Below are positions 6,945-15,067 of a stretch of 15,201 nucleotides of DNA, one piece after another. Under the pieces are notes generated by a model. The model had not been told where the DNA came from and made no database searches. It saw only the letters and a list, made by a program, of their open reading frames with translations. Source of the DNA: CAZMFZ01 sp046152935 (GTDB lineage Bacteria; Bacteroidota; Bacteroidia; Cytophagales; UBA9547); assembly GCA_046152935.1 (NCBI GenBank), contig JBJXGB010000063.1:1-15201 (forward strand). Reading direction: 5' to 3'. How positions within the stretch are numbered: position 1 is the stretch's first letter; every line of letters starts with the position of its first letter. A program made the position numbers and the translations under genes.

Positions 6945-7637
6945 ATGTCATTTACCTCACTTCCTGTGATATCTGTAAGCAATGTGAGCATATTGCAGGA
7001 AAACAATATGATATTGAGAGATGTTAGTTTCGAAATCAAAAAAAGCGAATTCGTATATCTTATCGGCAAAACGGGCAGTGGCAAGAGCACGTTGCTCAAA
7101 ACATTGTATTGCGATTTGCCTCTGCAAACAGGCGATGCAGAAGTGACGGGTTTTAATCTCAAAACCATCAAAAGAGCTAAAATACCGTATTTGCGAAGAA
7201 AAATTGGCATTATTTTCCAAGATTTTCAATTGCTTACCGATCGAAATATCACCGAAAATTTATTGTTTGTATTGAAAGCCACGGGCTGGAAGAGTTCGGC
7301 CAAAATAAAGCAACGTATTGCCGAGGTGCTTATACAAGTGGGTTTGGGATCGGCTGGCAGCAAATACCCGCACCAGCTTTCGGGTGGCGAGCAACAAAGA
7401 ATTTGCATTGCAAGAGCGTTATTAAATGACCCACAAGCATTGTTGGCCGATGAACCTACTGGAAATCTCGATCCTGAAGTCGCTGAAGAAATTTTAAAAC
7501 TTTTTATCGACATCAACCGCTCTGGTATGGCTGTATTGATGGCCACACACAATTACGAATTTTTGAATAAATACCCAGCACGCGTGCTCAGATGCGAAAA
7601 AGGCCAGGTACGAGAAGTAAGCCAAATTTCATTTTAG
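6945..7637 (+). CDS. ftsE: Cell division ATP-binding protein FtsE
   Basis: ABC-transporter ATPase of the FtsE type, which with the membrane protein FtsX couples ATP hydrolysis to activation of peptidoglycan hydrolases at the division septum. All nucleotide-binding motifs are intact in 230 residues: Walker A GKTGSGKST (41-49), Q-loop FQDFQLLTDRNITEN (91-105), signature LSGGEQQR (145-152), Walker B ALLADEPTGNLD (165-176) and H-loop His202. The FQDFQLLTDR form of the Q-loop and the short length favour FtsE over LolD or MacB ATPases, which are the main alternative. No ftsX follows; the next gene is a glycosyltransferase 8 bases away. In Bacteroidota ftsE and ftsX are often apart, so this is not by itself a sign of loss. 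Confidence 0.85.
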   Translation: MSFTSLPVISVSNVSILQENNMILRDVSFEIKKSEFVYLIGKTGSGKSTLLKTLYCDLPLQTGDAEVTGFNLKTIKRAKIPYLRRKIGIIFQDFQLLTDRNITENLLFVLKATGWKSSAKIKQRIAEVLIQVGLGSAGSKYPHQLSGGEQQRICIARALLNDPQALLADEPTGNLDPEVAEEILKLFIDINRSGMAVLMATHNYEFLNKYPARVLRCEKGQVREVSQISF

Positions 7638-7645
7638 CCTTCAGT

Positions 7646-8560
7646 ATGGCATTGCACGAATTATCTATTTTGATACCAGTTTACAATTTCGGTGTAGAAA
7701 AATTGGTGGCAGATTTGCATTCGCAGTTACAAAAACTAATGATCGCTTTCGAAATACGCCTATATGACGATGCCTCCACTGAAAATTTCAAAGCTTTAAA
7801 TAAAGCAGTAGAAAAGTACAAAGGCATAATATACAGAGAGTTACCGCAAAATTTGGGCAGATCGAAAATCAGGAATCTATTGGCCAAAGATGCAGAATAT
7901 GAAAATTTACTGTTTTTAGATTGCGATAATGAAATAATTGCAGGCGACTACATTCAAAATTATTTGGATTTCGGTAATGAGCTTAAAGTGCTGGTAGGTG
8001 GAAATGCCTATTATTCACAAAAACCAGTAGAACCAAAATACCGATTGCACTGGCTTGTAGGCAAAAAAAGAGAAGAAAAAAGGGCGAATGTCAGAAACCA
8101 AAATCCTTTCGCAAGTTTTACGCTCAACAATATGCTAATTAAGAAAAGTATTTATTTGGCAATACTTTTGGATGAAAGCATCAAAACCTACGGCCACGAA
8201 GACACAAAATTTGGCTATGGGCTTCAAACAAAAAACATTAAAGTATTACATATTGACAATCCAACCTATCATATTGGCTTGAGCGAAAACAAAGATTTTT
8301 TATTCAAAACCAAGCAAGCGGTAAATGTACTTTTTGAAATGGTAAATAAAGAGGGGATTGGCAATCAAACAGGTCTATATTCCACTTATTCATTACTAAA
8401 TAAGTACAAACTAGCACCAATATGCCTATTTATTTTGAATTTTTTGGATAGGCCGATCGTAAAAAACCTTCTTTCTGCAACCCCAAATTTGCTACTTTTC
8501 GATCTGTACAAACTGATGATACTGTTGCGATTGGAAAGAGAAAATACCAATCTCAGTTAA
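7646..8560 (+). CDS. family 2 glycosyltransferase
   Basis: Cytoplasmic GT-A transferase using a nucleotide sugar. The N-terminus LSILIPVYNFG is the classic first strand and loop, DDAS (41-44) contacts the nucleotide, LDCDNE (91-96) is the DxD-like metal site, and GHED (183-186) is the ED motif for acceptor and catalysis. The C-terminal 80 residues have hydrophobic helices (LAPICLFILNFL, NLLLFDLYKLMILL) that could hold the enzyme at the membrane. ATG 7646, 8 bases after the ftsE stop, was chosen over an in-frame ATG at 7592 because that one lies inside ftsE and adds 18 basic residues foreign to the family. The tight spacing implies translation from the ftsE message. Donor and acceptor are unknown; a cell-surface glycan or glycolipid is likely. 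Confidence 0.9.
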   Translation: MALHELSILIPVYNFGVEKLVADLHSQLQKLMIAFEIRLYDDASTENFKALNKAVEKYKGIIYRELPQNLGRSKIRNLLAKDAEYENLLFLDCDNEIIAGDYIQNYLDFGNELKVLVGGNAYYSQKPVEPKYRLHWLVGKKREEKRANVRNQNPFASFTLNNMLIKKSIYLAILLDESIKTYGHEDTKFGYGLQTKNIKVLHIDNPTYHIGLSENKDFLFKTKQAVNVLFEMVNKEGIGNQTGLYSTYSLLNKYKLAPICLFILNFLDRPIVKNLLSATPNLLLFDLYKLMILLRLERENTNLS

Positions 8561-8562
8561 AC

Positions 8563-8590
8563 CCAGCATCGTAACCAGTTGATATGCTGG
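8563..8590. terminator. hairpin between convergent glycosyltransferase and dsbD genes
   Basis: CCAGCAT (8563-8569) and ATGCTGG (8584-8590) form a 7-bp stem with a 14-base loop, placed exactly between the two convergent stops (8560 and 8595). There is no proper T run on either side, so it is a weak candidate for a shared terminator or 3'-end stabiliser. Confidence 0.35.
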
Positions 8591-8594
8591 CATC

Positions 8595-10688
8595 TTAAAA
8601 TTTACGCTTTCCTTCGTCAAGAAAATTTACAAAATTAGCTACTTTTAGGTCGTAAGCTTGTGGGCCACTCAAAGTTTTGCCTTCACTATTTACCACCAAA
8701 TAGTAGGGCTGGGCATTTGTATTGTAGTTCTTTATTTGAAAATCGGCATTTTGCTTCCCTATTGATTTTTTTACTTTCATATCAAAAGTAGAGGTGTACC
8801 ACTCACTTTCAGGCAGTTCCGTTTTGTCATCCACGTACAAAGCCAATACAATAAAATCGTTTTGCAATCGCCTCAAAACCTGCGGATCGCTCCACACATT
8901 CGCCTCCATTTCCCTGCAATTAACACAGCCATGCCCAGTAAAATCGATAAATATTGGTTTTTGATATTTCTTTGCTGCGGCAATGGCTTCGTTATAATCA
9001 AAATAGCCTTGTAATTGGTGTGGCAAATGTAAAAAATCTGAATATTTGGCATTGGTAGATGCGGAAATAGTGCTGCTACCAAGTTTATTATCCATCAAAA
9101 TAAAATCTTGAGAAGCCAAAGGTGGCAAGTAGCCAGAAAGTGGCTTTAGAGGTGCACCCCACAGGCCAGCTATCAAATAAATAGAAAAACTAAGCGATAC
9201 AATGCCTAAAATTAATCTTGGGACGCTTGTTTTTTCGACTTTATCATCGTGTGGCAAAGTTATAAATCCGAATAAATACATAGATAAAGAGGCAAAAATG
9301 GCAATCCAGATGGCAATATTAATGTCGCGGTCGAGCAAATTCCAGTGGTAAGCTTGGTCGGCTAGGCTCAAAAATTTGAAGGCTAAGGCCAACTCTAAAA
9401 ATCCCAAAACCACCTTCACAGTATTGAGCCAGCCACCAGATTTTGGCAAACTTCCTAGCCAGGATGGAAAAATAGCAAACAAAGTGAATGGCACTGCAAA
9501 TGCCAACGAAAAACCAAACATGCCTACCAAAGGCTTTAAAAATTCGCCATTGGCCGATTGAACCAAAATAGTACCCACAATAGGCCCAGTGCATGAAAAT
9601 GAAACCAATACAAGTGTAAATGCCATAAAGAAAATGCCCAAATATCCGCCTTTGTCAGCTTGGCGATCGGTGGCGTTAATAAGCCCGCTTGGCAATACTA
9701 TTTCAAATAAGCCGAGAAATGAGAGGGCAAATAGGATAAAAGTGCCAAAGAAAAATAGGTTTGGAAGCCAGTGTGTGCTTAGAAAATTGGCTGCTTCTGG
9801 CCCTGCTAGTTTGGATACAAGTGTGCCAATAAGTGTATAAATTAAAATAATCGAAAACCCGTAAACCAAGGCTTTTACGATGCCTTGGGTTCTGGTTTTG
9901 CCAGAATTAAGGAAAAAAGTTACCGTCATGGGTATCATCGGGAACACGCATGGTGTGAGCAAAGCAATAAGCCCAGAAAGAAAAGCCAAGATAAAAAAGC
10001 CAAATAAATTGCTCGATTCACCCAACGGCATTGCAGAATTTGGCGTTGATAATGAGGCAGTTGAATCGATTGTGGCAACTTTTTGTAAACTGTCATTTGC
10101 TACCACTTTTTCGTTTTTATCTTCAGCACTCATTTCACTTGAAATGCTTGAAGGCAAATTATTTACGAGTTGTATATTTTTTGTTTCAGTTTTGGGAGTT
10201 TCTTCATTTCCTATTGCTAAAGCGCCAACGATTTTAAAATTATCAAATACAAAATCTTCGTCTTTGGGAGGCAAACAAATGCCCGATTCGAGCGAACATG
10301 TGCTAAATTCATAACTCCCTTTGATGCTGGTATTTTCAGCAACGATCTTTATTTTTTGAGTAAATACTGCTTTTTCGGTAAAATAATCGTATTCGCCAAT
10401 GTATTCATCTACCTTATGTTTGGCTTTTTGAGGCTGTATCGTGCCCACTAATTCGTAAGTATTATTTTTTTCAAATGTAAAGGTGGTAGATGGAGCCGTT
10501 TCGTAAGGCCCAACCGAATACATATACCAACCTTTATTCAATTCGGCCGAAAATGTGAGTTCAATTATTTCACCGATTTTTACCTCTTTCTTTGAGGCTT
10601 GGTAGGTCCATTTGGCTGGTTTTTCAATTTGGCCAAATGCAAACATAATCGATAAAATAGAGAGCAAACAAAGCAATTGTTTTTTCAT
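8595..10688 (-). CDS. dsbD: thiol:disulfide interchange protein DsbD
   Basis: Inner-membrane reductase that carries electrons from cytosolic thioredoxin to periplasmic partners (isomerases, cytochrome c maturation). The product is 697 residues from ATG 10688. The frame extends 14 codons further, but this ATG starts a good signal peptide (KKQLLCLLSILSIMFAFGQ). Domains in order: periplasmic immunoglobulin-like domain, residues 21-155, with the redox pair C131/C138 (TCSLESGICLPP); a Ser/Thr/Glu-rich linker, 160-225; eight membrane helices, 227-510, with C247 (TPCVFPM) and C366 (SFSCTGP); and a periplasmic thioredoxin domain with CVNC (588-591). All six catalytic cysteines are present, so it should be fully functional. 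It lies 71 bases after atpZ on the same strand and probably shares its transcript. Confidence 0.95.
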   Translation of the reverse strand: MKKQLLCLLSILSIMFAFGQIEKPAKWTYQASKKEVKIGEIIELTFSAELNKGWYMYSVGPYETAPSTTFTFEKNNTYELVGTIQPQKAKHKVDEYIGEYDYFTEKAVFTQKIKIVAENTSIKGSYEFSTCSLESGICLPPKDEDFVFDNFKIVGALAIGNEETPKTETKNIQLVNNLPSSISSEMSAEDKNEKVVANDSLQKVATIDSTASLSTPNSAMPLGESSNLFGFFILAFLSGLIALLTPCVFPMIPMTVTFFLNSGKTRTQGIVKALVYGFSIILIYTLIGTLVSKLAGPEAANFLSTHWLPNLFFFGTFILFALSFLGLFEIVLPSGLINATDRQADKGGYLGIFFMAFTLVLVSFSCTGPIVGTILVQSANGEFLKPLVGMFGFSLAFAVPFTLFAIFPSWLGSLPKSGGWLNTVKVVLGFLELALAFKFLSLADQAYHWNLLDRDINIAIWIAIFASLSMYLFGFITLPHDDKVEKTSVPRLILGIVSLSFSIYLIAGLWGAPLKPLSGYLPPLASQDFILMDNKLGSSTISASTNAKYSDFLHLPHQLQGYFDYNEAIAAAKKYQKPIFIDFTGHGCVNCREMEANVWSDPQVLRRLQNDFIVLALYVDDKTELPESEWYTSTFDMKVKKSIGKQNADFQIKNYNTNAQPYYLVVNSEGKTLSGPQAYDLKVANFVNFLDEGKRKF

Positions 10689-10759
10689 GCAGCTTGGTAT
10701 TTGGAATAAAAAGGAATGATTGTCAAACAATTTTACGTGTCAAAAATAGATATCAAAAC

Positions 10760-10981
10760 TTATTTCAATTGTCTTATTAATGACAAAATCGAGATGATTG
10801 TTCCAAAAAGTAAAAATCCGAGTGTAAAAAATGGTTTTTCGGAATTGAAATGTCCATCGAGCCAATGCCCAGCCCAGCCAAAAATGGCAACAGTACCTGC
10901 CATTTGCAGCCCTAAAGCCGAAAATCTGATAAAATTATTGTATGGCTGACTTTTCTTTTCCAGAGGGTTCGGTTGTTCCAT
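10760..10981 (-). CDS. atpZ: AtpZ/AtpI-like small membrane protein
   Basis: A 73-residue protein with two hydrophobic helices (about residues 22-42 and 52-68) separated by a short loop, GHWLDGHFNSEKPFF. The pattern FSALGLQMAG..., GxxLDxxF and a second helix starting FTLGFLLFG is that of the AtpZ / putative F0F1-ATPase subunit family (Pfam PF09527), small proteins made near ATP synthase genes and linked to its assembly or to ion uptake. The ATG lies inside the bactofilin gene: the two overlap by 47 bases in different frames. The only other Met is residue 27, inside the first helix, so the overlap is probably real. In many Bacteroidota this gene precedes atpB; here dsbD follows instead. Confidence 0.78.
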   Translation of the reverse strand: MEQPNPLEKKSQPYNNFIRFSALGLQMAGTVAIFGWAGHWLDGHFNSEKPFFTLGFLLFGTIISILSLIRQLK

Positions 10982-11372
10982 TCAAGAGGTTAGAAAGAGG
11001 TTGTTGTTTCATTTCGCTTATCATTTTTGATGAGCCATTGAATTGAGCACCAGCTTCTATTATCAATTTTGCTGTTTCAATATCGCCTTTTATTCTCGCA
11101 GTTGATTTCAATATTAGCAATTCTGTCACCTCCACGTGGCCTTTTACGGTGCCAGCGATTTCGGCATTGCTTGCGTAAATATTGCCTTCTACTACCGAGC
11201 TTTCACCACAGGCAACTTTCGCTTTTGTACGCAAATCACCAATCAATTTTCCTTCCAATCTAATATTTGAATTAGCATCAATATTGCCTTTAATCACCGT
11301 GCCTTTGCCAATGATATTGTTAGAAACACTTGTTTCTTCGGCTTCTTTTTTTACACTTTTTCCGTTGAACAT
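10935..11372 (-). CDS. bactofilin family protein (polymer-forming cytoskeletal)
   Basis: Bactofilins are small proteins whose central domain folds as a right-handed beta-helix and polymerises without nucleotide into filaments that scaffold cell-shape, stalk or cell-wall enzymes. In 145 residues, the core 20-115 shows the repeating short-strand and glycine pattern of the beta-helix: IIGKGTVIKGNIDA, IRLEGKLIGDLRT, SSVVEGNIYASNAEI, GTVKGHVEV, TARIKGDIETAKL. Flexible polar tails at both ends (KKEAEETS at the start; SNLLNGTTEPSGKEKS at the end) are also typical. It has no membrane segment. It is the first gene of the bactofilin-atpZ-dsbD run and has its own promoter match upstream. Its last 47 bases also encode the start of AtpZ. 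Confidence 0.9.
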   Translation of the reverse strand: MFNGKSVKKEAEETSVSNNIIGKGTVIKGNIDANSNIRLEGKLIGDLRTKAKVACGESSVVEGNIYASNAEIAGTVKGHVEVTELLILKSTARIKGDIETAKLIIEAGAQFNGSSKMISEMKQQPLSNLLNGTTEPSGKEKSAIQ

Positions 11373-11396
11373 CGCTGAATAGTTTTTTTAAAGGTA

Positions 11397-11427
11397 CTAA
11401 GATATAGATTTTTGGAATAAAAGCAAA
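11397..11427 (-). promoter_or_regulatory. candidate promoter of the bactofilin-atpZ-dsbD run
   Basis: On the minus strand TTTG (11427-11424) and TATCTTAG (11404-11397, seven of eight to TAnnTTTG) are separated by exactly 19 bases, the same geometry as the ahcY promoter. The box ends 24 bases before the bactofilin ATG. The rest of the 250-base divergent gap to 11622 holds only an AT-rich inverted repeat (11466-11482) and no gene I can support. Confidence 0.5.
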
Positions 11428-11622
11428 TTTTTAGATGGTCGTGAGCCTCCAGCTATTCCATATGTAAAACTCGTTTAGTTTTCGCCACAAAAGTATTTTT
11501 TGCACAGACTTTGTATCAAACGATTACAAACAACTGCGAATTCAGTGCAATTACCCACAAAATTACATATCCATTTTTCCATTTATGGTTAATTGCTATA
11601 TTGGTGCAAAATTACAGTTGTT

Positions 11623-14271
11623 ATGCAGAATCAGGAGAAAGAACGGGTGAAGGACGAGGCAGGAACCAGAAGTTGGAAGCGTTGGGGCCCATATATGTCT
11701 GAACGTCAATGGGGTACAGTGCGCGAAGATTACAGTAGCGATGGAAATGCTTGGGGATATATAGATTATTATAGTGCTCTTTCTCGGGCTTATCGTTGGG
11801 GCGAAGATGGCATCTGTGGCTTGTGCGATTTCAAGCAATATTTGTGTCTCGCCCCTGCTTTTTGGAATGAAAAAGATCCTCTCATCAAAGAAAGATTGTT
11901 TGGACTCACCGGCCCGCAAGGAAATCATGGCGAAGATGTGAAGGAAATGTACTATTATTTAGATAGTACGCCCACCCATTCCTACATGAAAATGCTCTAC
12001 AAATATCCGCAGCAAGCATTTCCATACCAAAAAATATACGAAGAAAATGCAAAAAGAGGCAGAGATGAAACCGAATACGATATCATGGAGACGGGTATCT
12101 TTGACGATGACCGCTACTTTGATATTTTTATAGAATATGCCAAAGCCGATGCTGAAGATATTTGTGTGAAAATAACGGCCATCAATCGTGGGCCAGATAC
12201 CGCTACGCTTGATATTATTCCTCAAATATGGTTTCGCAATTTTTGGAGCTTTGTCGATGATCCATATAAACCCAAACTTACTTGTGGAGTAAACACCATA
12301 TTTGGCGAACACCGTGATTTGGGCAATTTTAATTTGTATTTTGACGGCCATCCAACCACACTTTTTACCAACAACGAAACCAACTGGCATGCTGTTTACG
12401 GGGCAAAATATAAAAAAGGATATTACAAAGATGCAGTAAATGAATATATTGTAAAAGGCAATAAAAAAGCCATAAATCCACACGATCAAGGCACAAAAGC
12501 GGCCTTGCAATATACTTTTATAGTAGATTCGGGCGAGAGCGCCACGGTAAAGTTGCGACTGACCAAAGATTTTAACGCTTCGCCTTTTATCGATATCGAT
12601 CAAATATTCGACCTTCGCAAACAAGAGGCTGACGATTTTTACAATGAAATTCAGATACACGTTATAGACGAAGACATCAGAAATATTCAGAGGCAAGCCT
12701 TTGCTGGTCAGCTAGTTAGCAAGCAATTTTATTACTATGATATAGAGCTCTGGCTCAAAGGTGACCCAGGTACACAGCCACCAAGCGAGCGACAGTGGGG
12801 CAGAAATAGAGAATGGAAGCATTTGAACAATATGGAAATTATTTCCATGCCCGATAAATGGGAATATCCTTGGTACGCAGCCTGGGATTTGGCCTTTCAC
12901 GTGGTGCCGCTGGCTGTTGTAGACCCCGATTTTGCCAAAAGACAATTGATTTTGTTGCTACGAGAATGGTATATGCACCCAAATGGGCAAATTCCCGCTT
13001 ACGAATGGAATTTTAGCGATGTAAATCCTCCAGTTCACGCCTGGGCATGCATCAGGGTTTTTCAGATCGAGCGAGATTTGCACGGCAAAGAAGATTACGA
13101 TTTTTTGGAGCGTGTTTTTCATAAACTCATGCTCAATTTCACTTGGTGGGTAAACCAAAAAGATAGTGAAGGCAAAAATATTTTTGAAGGTGGCTTTTTG
13201 GGAATGGATAATATAGGTGTGTTCGATCGCAGTCGCCCATTGCCCACTGGCGGCAAACTAGAACAAGCCGATGGCACAAGTTGGATAGCCATGTATTCGC
13301 TTAACATGCTCAAAATCACGCTGATACTGGCTAAAAAGAACTCTGCTTACGAAGATTTGGCATCCAAATTTTTAGAACACTTTATGTACATCGCAGGTGC
13401 TATTTCAAACGTGTCGGGCAGTGCTTTAAATTTGTGGGATAATGAAGATGAATTTTTTTACGATGTGTTGAACTTGCATGGTGGCGAATACATTCCCATC
13501 AAAATACGCTCGATGGTGGGGCTCATTCCCATGTTTGCAGTAGAAACAATCGAGCCCGAATTGCTCGAAAAATTGCCCCATTTCAAACGCAGATTGGAAT
13601 GGTTTATGAACTACCGTCCACAATATGCATCGCTCATTTCGGCATGGAAAGACCCAAGCAAAGGCATAAGAAGGCGGTTTTCGATCTTGAAAGGCAGTCG
13701 ATTGAAAAAAGTAGTGAAGCGATTGCTAGATCCAGACGAGTTTTTGTCCGACTATGGCGTTCGTTCGCTCTCTAAATACCACAAAGAAAATCCATACATC
13801 TTCAAACACGAAAAACACGAATACACCGTGCCTTACACACCAGGCGAGTCTGATAGCAGCATGTTTGGAGGCAATTCCAACTGGCGTGGGCCCATTTGGT
13901 TTCCAGTAAATTACATGATTATCGAATCGCTCAACAAGTTTTATACTTATTACCAGGAAGATTTTAAAGTGGAATTTCCTGTGGGCAGTGCAAATTACAT
14001 CAATATAAGTGATGTGGCCGATGAATTGGGAATGCGATTGATAAAGCTATTTATGAAAGATGAAAGAGGACATCGACCTATTTACGGCAAAAAGCAAAAG
14101 CTACAAACCGACCCGCATTTCAAAGATTATATTCTTTTCTACGAATATTTTCATGGTGATACTGGCGAAGGCTTGGGTGCAAAACACCAAACAGGCTGGA
14201 CAGGATTAGTGGCCGAATTAATACTCCAACATTTCAACAAAGCCTATGCCAAAACAATGAAAGACAGCTAA
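11623..14271 (+). CDS. GH63-type glucosidase (MGH1-like (alpha/alpha)6 barrel)
   Basis: Large cytoplasmic glycoside hydrolase, 882 residues with no signal peptide. It resembles the bacterial GH63/MGH1-like glucosidase group acting on alpha-linked glucose in small glycosides; the true substrate is unknown. A beta-rich N-domain (to about 350) is followed by an (alpha/alpha)6 barrel. Landmarks: RWGEDGICG near the start, YAAWDLAFH (W421-D422), FLGMDNIGVFDRS (D529, aligning with the general acid in the GMDN motif of E. coli YgjK), FGGNSNWRGPIW (748-759), and YEYFHGDTGEGLGA (E841, aligning with the YgjK base) leading into HQTGWTGL at the end. The residue assignments come from memory of YgjK and are tentative. 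ATG 11623 was preferred to an ATG 10 codons upstream because MQNQEKERVK suits a cytosolic protein. It is divergent from bactofilin and seems monocistronic. Confidence 0.85.
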   Translation: MQNQEKERVKDEAGTRSWKRWGPYMSERQWGTVREDYSSDGNAWGYIDYYSALSRAYRWGEDGICGLCDFKQYLCLAPAFWNEKDPLIKERLFGLTGPQGNHGEDVKEMYYYLDSTPTHSYMKMLYKYPQQAFPYQKIYEENAKRGRDETEYDIMETGIFDDDRYFDIFIEYAKADAEDICVKITAINRGPDTATLDIIPQIWFRNFWSFVDDPYKPKLTCGVNTIFGEHRDLGNFNLYFDGHPTTLFTNNETNWHAVYGAKYKKGYYKDAVNEYIVKGNKKAINPHDQGTKAALQYTFIVDSGESATVKLRLTKDFNASPFIDIDQIFDLRKQEADDFYNEIQIHVIDEDIRNIQRQAFAGQLVSKQFYYYDIELWLKGDPGTQPPSERQWGRNREWKHLNNMEIISMPDKWEYPWYAAWDLAFHVVPLAVVDPDFAKRQLILLLREWYMHPNGQIPAYEWNFSDVNPPVHAWACIRVFQIERDLHGKEDYDFLERVFHKLMLNFTWWVNQKDSEGKNIFEGGFLGMDNIGVFDRSRPLPTGGKLEQADGTSWIAMYSLNMLKITLILAKKNSAYEDLASKFLEHFMYIAGAISNVSGSALNLWDNEDEFFYDVLNLHGGEYIPIKIRSMVGLIPMFAVETIEPELLEKLPHFKRRLEWFMNYRPQYASLISAWKDPSKGIRRRFSILKGSRLKKVVKRLLDPDEFLSDYGVRSLSKYHKENPYIFKHEKHEYTVPYTPGESDSSMFGGNSNWRGPIWFPVNYMIIESLNKFYTYYQEDFKVEFPVGSANYINISDVADELGMRLIKLFMKDERGHRPIYGKKQKLQTDPHFKDYILFYEYFHGDTGEGLGAKHQTGWTGLVAELILQHFNKAYAKTMKDS

Positions 14272-14274
14272 TGC

Positions 14275-14355
14275 TACGCCTTGGTTCGTGTCTTCACGAA
14301 CCAAATCACTGCACAAAATAATTTTACGCCTTGGTTCCATGTCCGCACGAAGCAA
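14275..14355 (+). repeat. two imperfect copies of a ~30-base palindromic repeat
   Basis: Copy 1 (14275-14304) and copy 2 (14325-14355) both begin TACGCCTTGGTTC and end CACGAA followed by CCAA or GCAA, with a 50-base period. Copy 1 contains a perfect 10-bp stem, TTGGTTCGTG/CACGAACCAA, around a TCTT loop. Copy 2 has mismatches that weaken the stem. They lie 3' of the glucosidase stop and 5' of the flavin-reductase ATG. There is no T run, so a simple terminator is unlikely; they look like a short interspersed palindromic (REP-like) element, though the hairpin may still protect the glucosidase mRNA. Confidence 0.6.
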
Positions 14356-14381
14356 TAAACCCGAAACCAAAAGATAAATTG

Positions 14382-15020
14382 ATGAGTACTATTTTCAATG
14401 AACAAGATTTTGAAAATTTCGACACCAGATTCCGAACCAATTTTTTCAATTCAATTGTAGGTTTTAGGGCTTTGCACTTGGTGGGCACCCAAAATGCCAA
14501 AAACCAAACCAATCTGGCTGCTTTTAGCTCTATTTTTCACATGGGTTCAAATCCAGCCTATTTCGGCATGCTTTTCAGGCCATCAGACGATGTGCCTCGC
14601 CACACTTTGGCAAATATTCTCGAAACTGGTTTTTATACTTTCAACCATATCAACCAATCAAATTTCAAAAAAGCCCACCAAACAAGTGCCAAATACAGTA
14701 GCGAAATTTCAGAATTTGAAACTTGTGGTTTTGAAGAATATTACCTACCCAATTTTTTTGCTCCATTTGTAAAAGAAGCAAATGTACAAGTGGGTTTACA
14801 GTTTGTTGAAAAACACGAAATGAGCTTCAATAAAACAACTTTAGTAGTTGGCAAAGTCATAATGACCTCCGTATCTGAAAGTTACATTGGTACTGATGGC
14901 TTTATAGATGTTTTGCAAGCTGGCTCAATGGCTAGTGTGGGCATCGATGGCTATGCCTTTGTAGATAAATTCACCAGAATGTCGTATGCAAAAGTGGGAC
15001 AAACTGCATCAGAAATATGA
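14382..15020 (+). CDS. flavin reductase-like, FMN-binding split-barrel protein
   Basis: A 212-residue cytosolic protein of the flavin reductase-like family (Pfam Flavin_Reduct), which binds FMN in a split beta-barrel and commonly works as an NAD(P)H:flavin oxidoreductase. Family-like segments are NLAAFSSIFHMGSNP (about 56-70, the FMN phosphate region), GMLFRPSDDVPRHTLANI (about 74-91) and TGFYTFNHI (about 93-101). The partner and substrate are unknown and no oxygenase gene is adjacent. The frame stays open upstream to a TTG at 14331 inside the repeat, but those residues (VPCPHEAINPKPK) look non-family; ATG 14382 gives MSTIFNEQDFENF and is preferred. It converges on gcvP. Confidence 0.82.
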   Translation: MSTIFNEQDFENFDTRFRTNFFNSIVGFRALHLVGTQNAKNQTNLAAFSSIFHMGSNPAYFGMLFRPSDDVPRHTLANILETGFYTFNHINQSNFKKAHQTSAKYSSEISEFETCGFEEYYLPNFFAPFVKEANVQVGLQFVEKHEMSFNKTTLVVGKVIMTSVSESYIGTDGFIDVLQAGSMASVGIDGYAFVDKFTRMSYAKVGQTASEI

Positions 15021-15052
15021 GCGTTGCCAATCTTTGTACAAATTGACAACGC
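15021..15052. terminator. hairpin between convergent flavin-reductase and gcvP genes
   Basis: GCGTTG (15021-15026) pairs with CAACGC (15047-15052), and inside it CAA/TTG and TTTG/CAAA can extend the stem with small mismatches. It starts directly after the TGA of the flavin-reductase gene and ends 16 bases from the gcvP stop. There is no clear T run, so it may act as a shared 3'-end structure for both convergent messages rather than a classical terminator. Confidence 0.45.
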
Positions 15053-15067
15053 GCATGCACAAAAATA

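Noticed and set aside
7592..7645. Upstream start for the glycosyltransferase
   Set aside because: It would lie inside ftsE and add 18 basic residues before the conserved LSILIPVYN strand; ATG 7646 fits the family.
9880..10314. A 144-codon plus-strand open frame opposite dsbD
   Set aside because: dsbD is intact with all six cysteines, and the opposite frame shows no family features.
11466..11482. AAAACT-N5-AGTTTT hairpin in the divergent bactofilin/glucosidase gap
   Set aside because: It is short and AT-only, sits between two divergent starts and has no role I can support; chance is likely.
11959..12696. A 245-codon open frame on the minus strand inside the glucosidase gene
   Set aside because: The plus-strand protein is conserved across this stretch, while the opposite frame is Ile/Phe/Tyr-rich without any motif; it is a codon-bias shadow.
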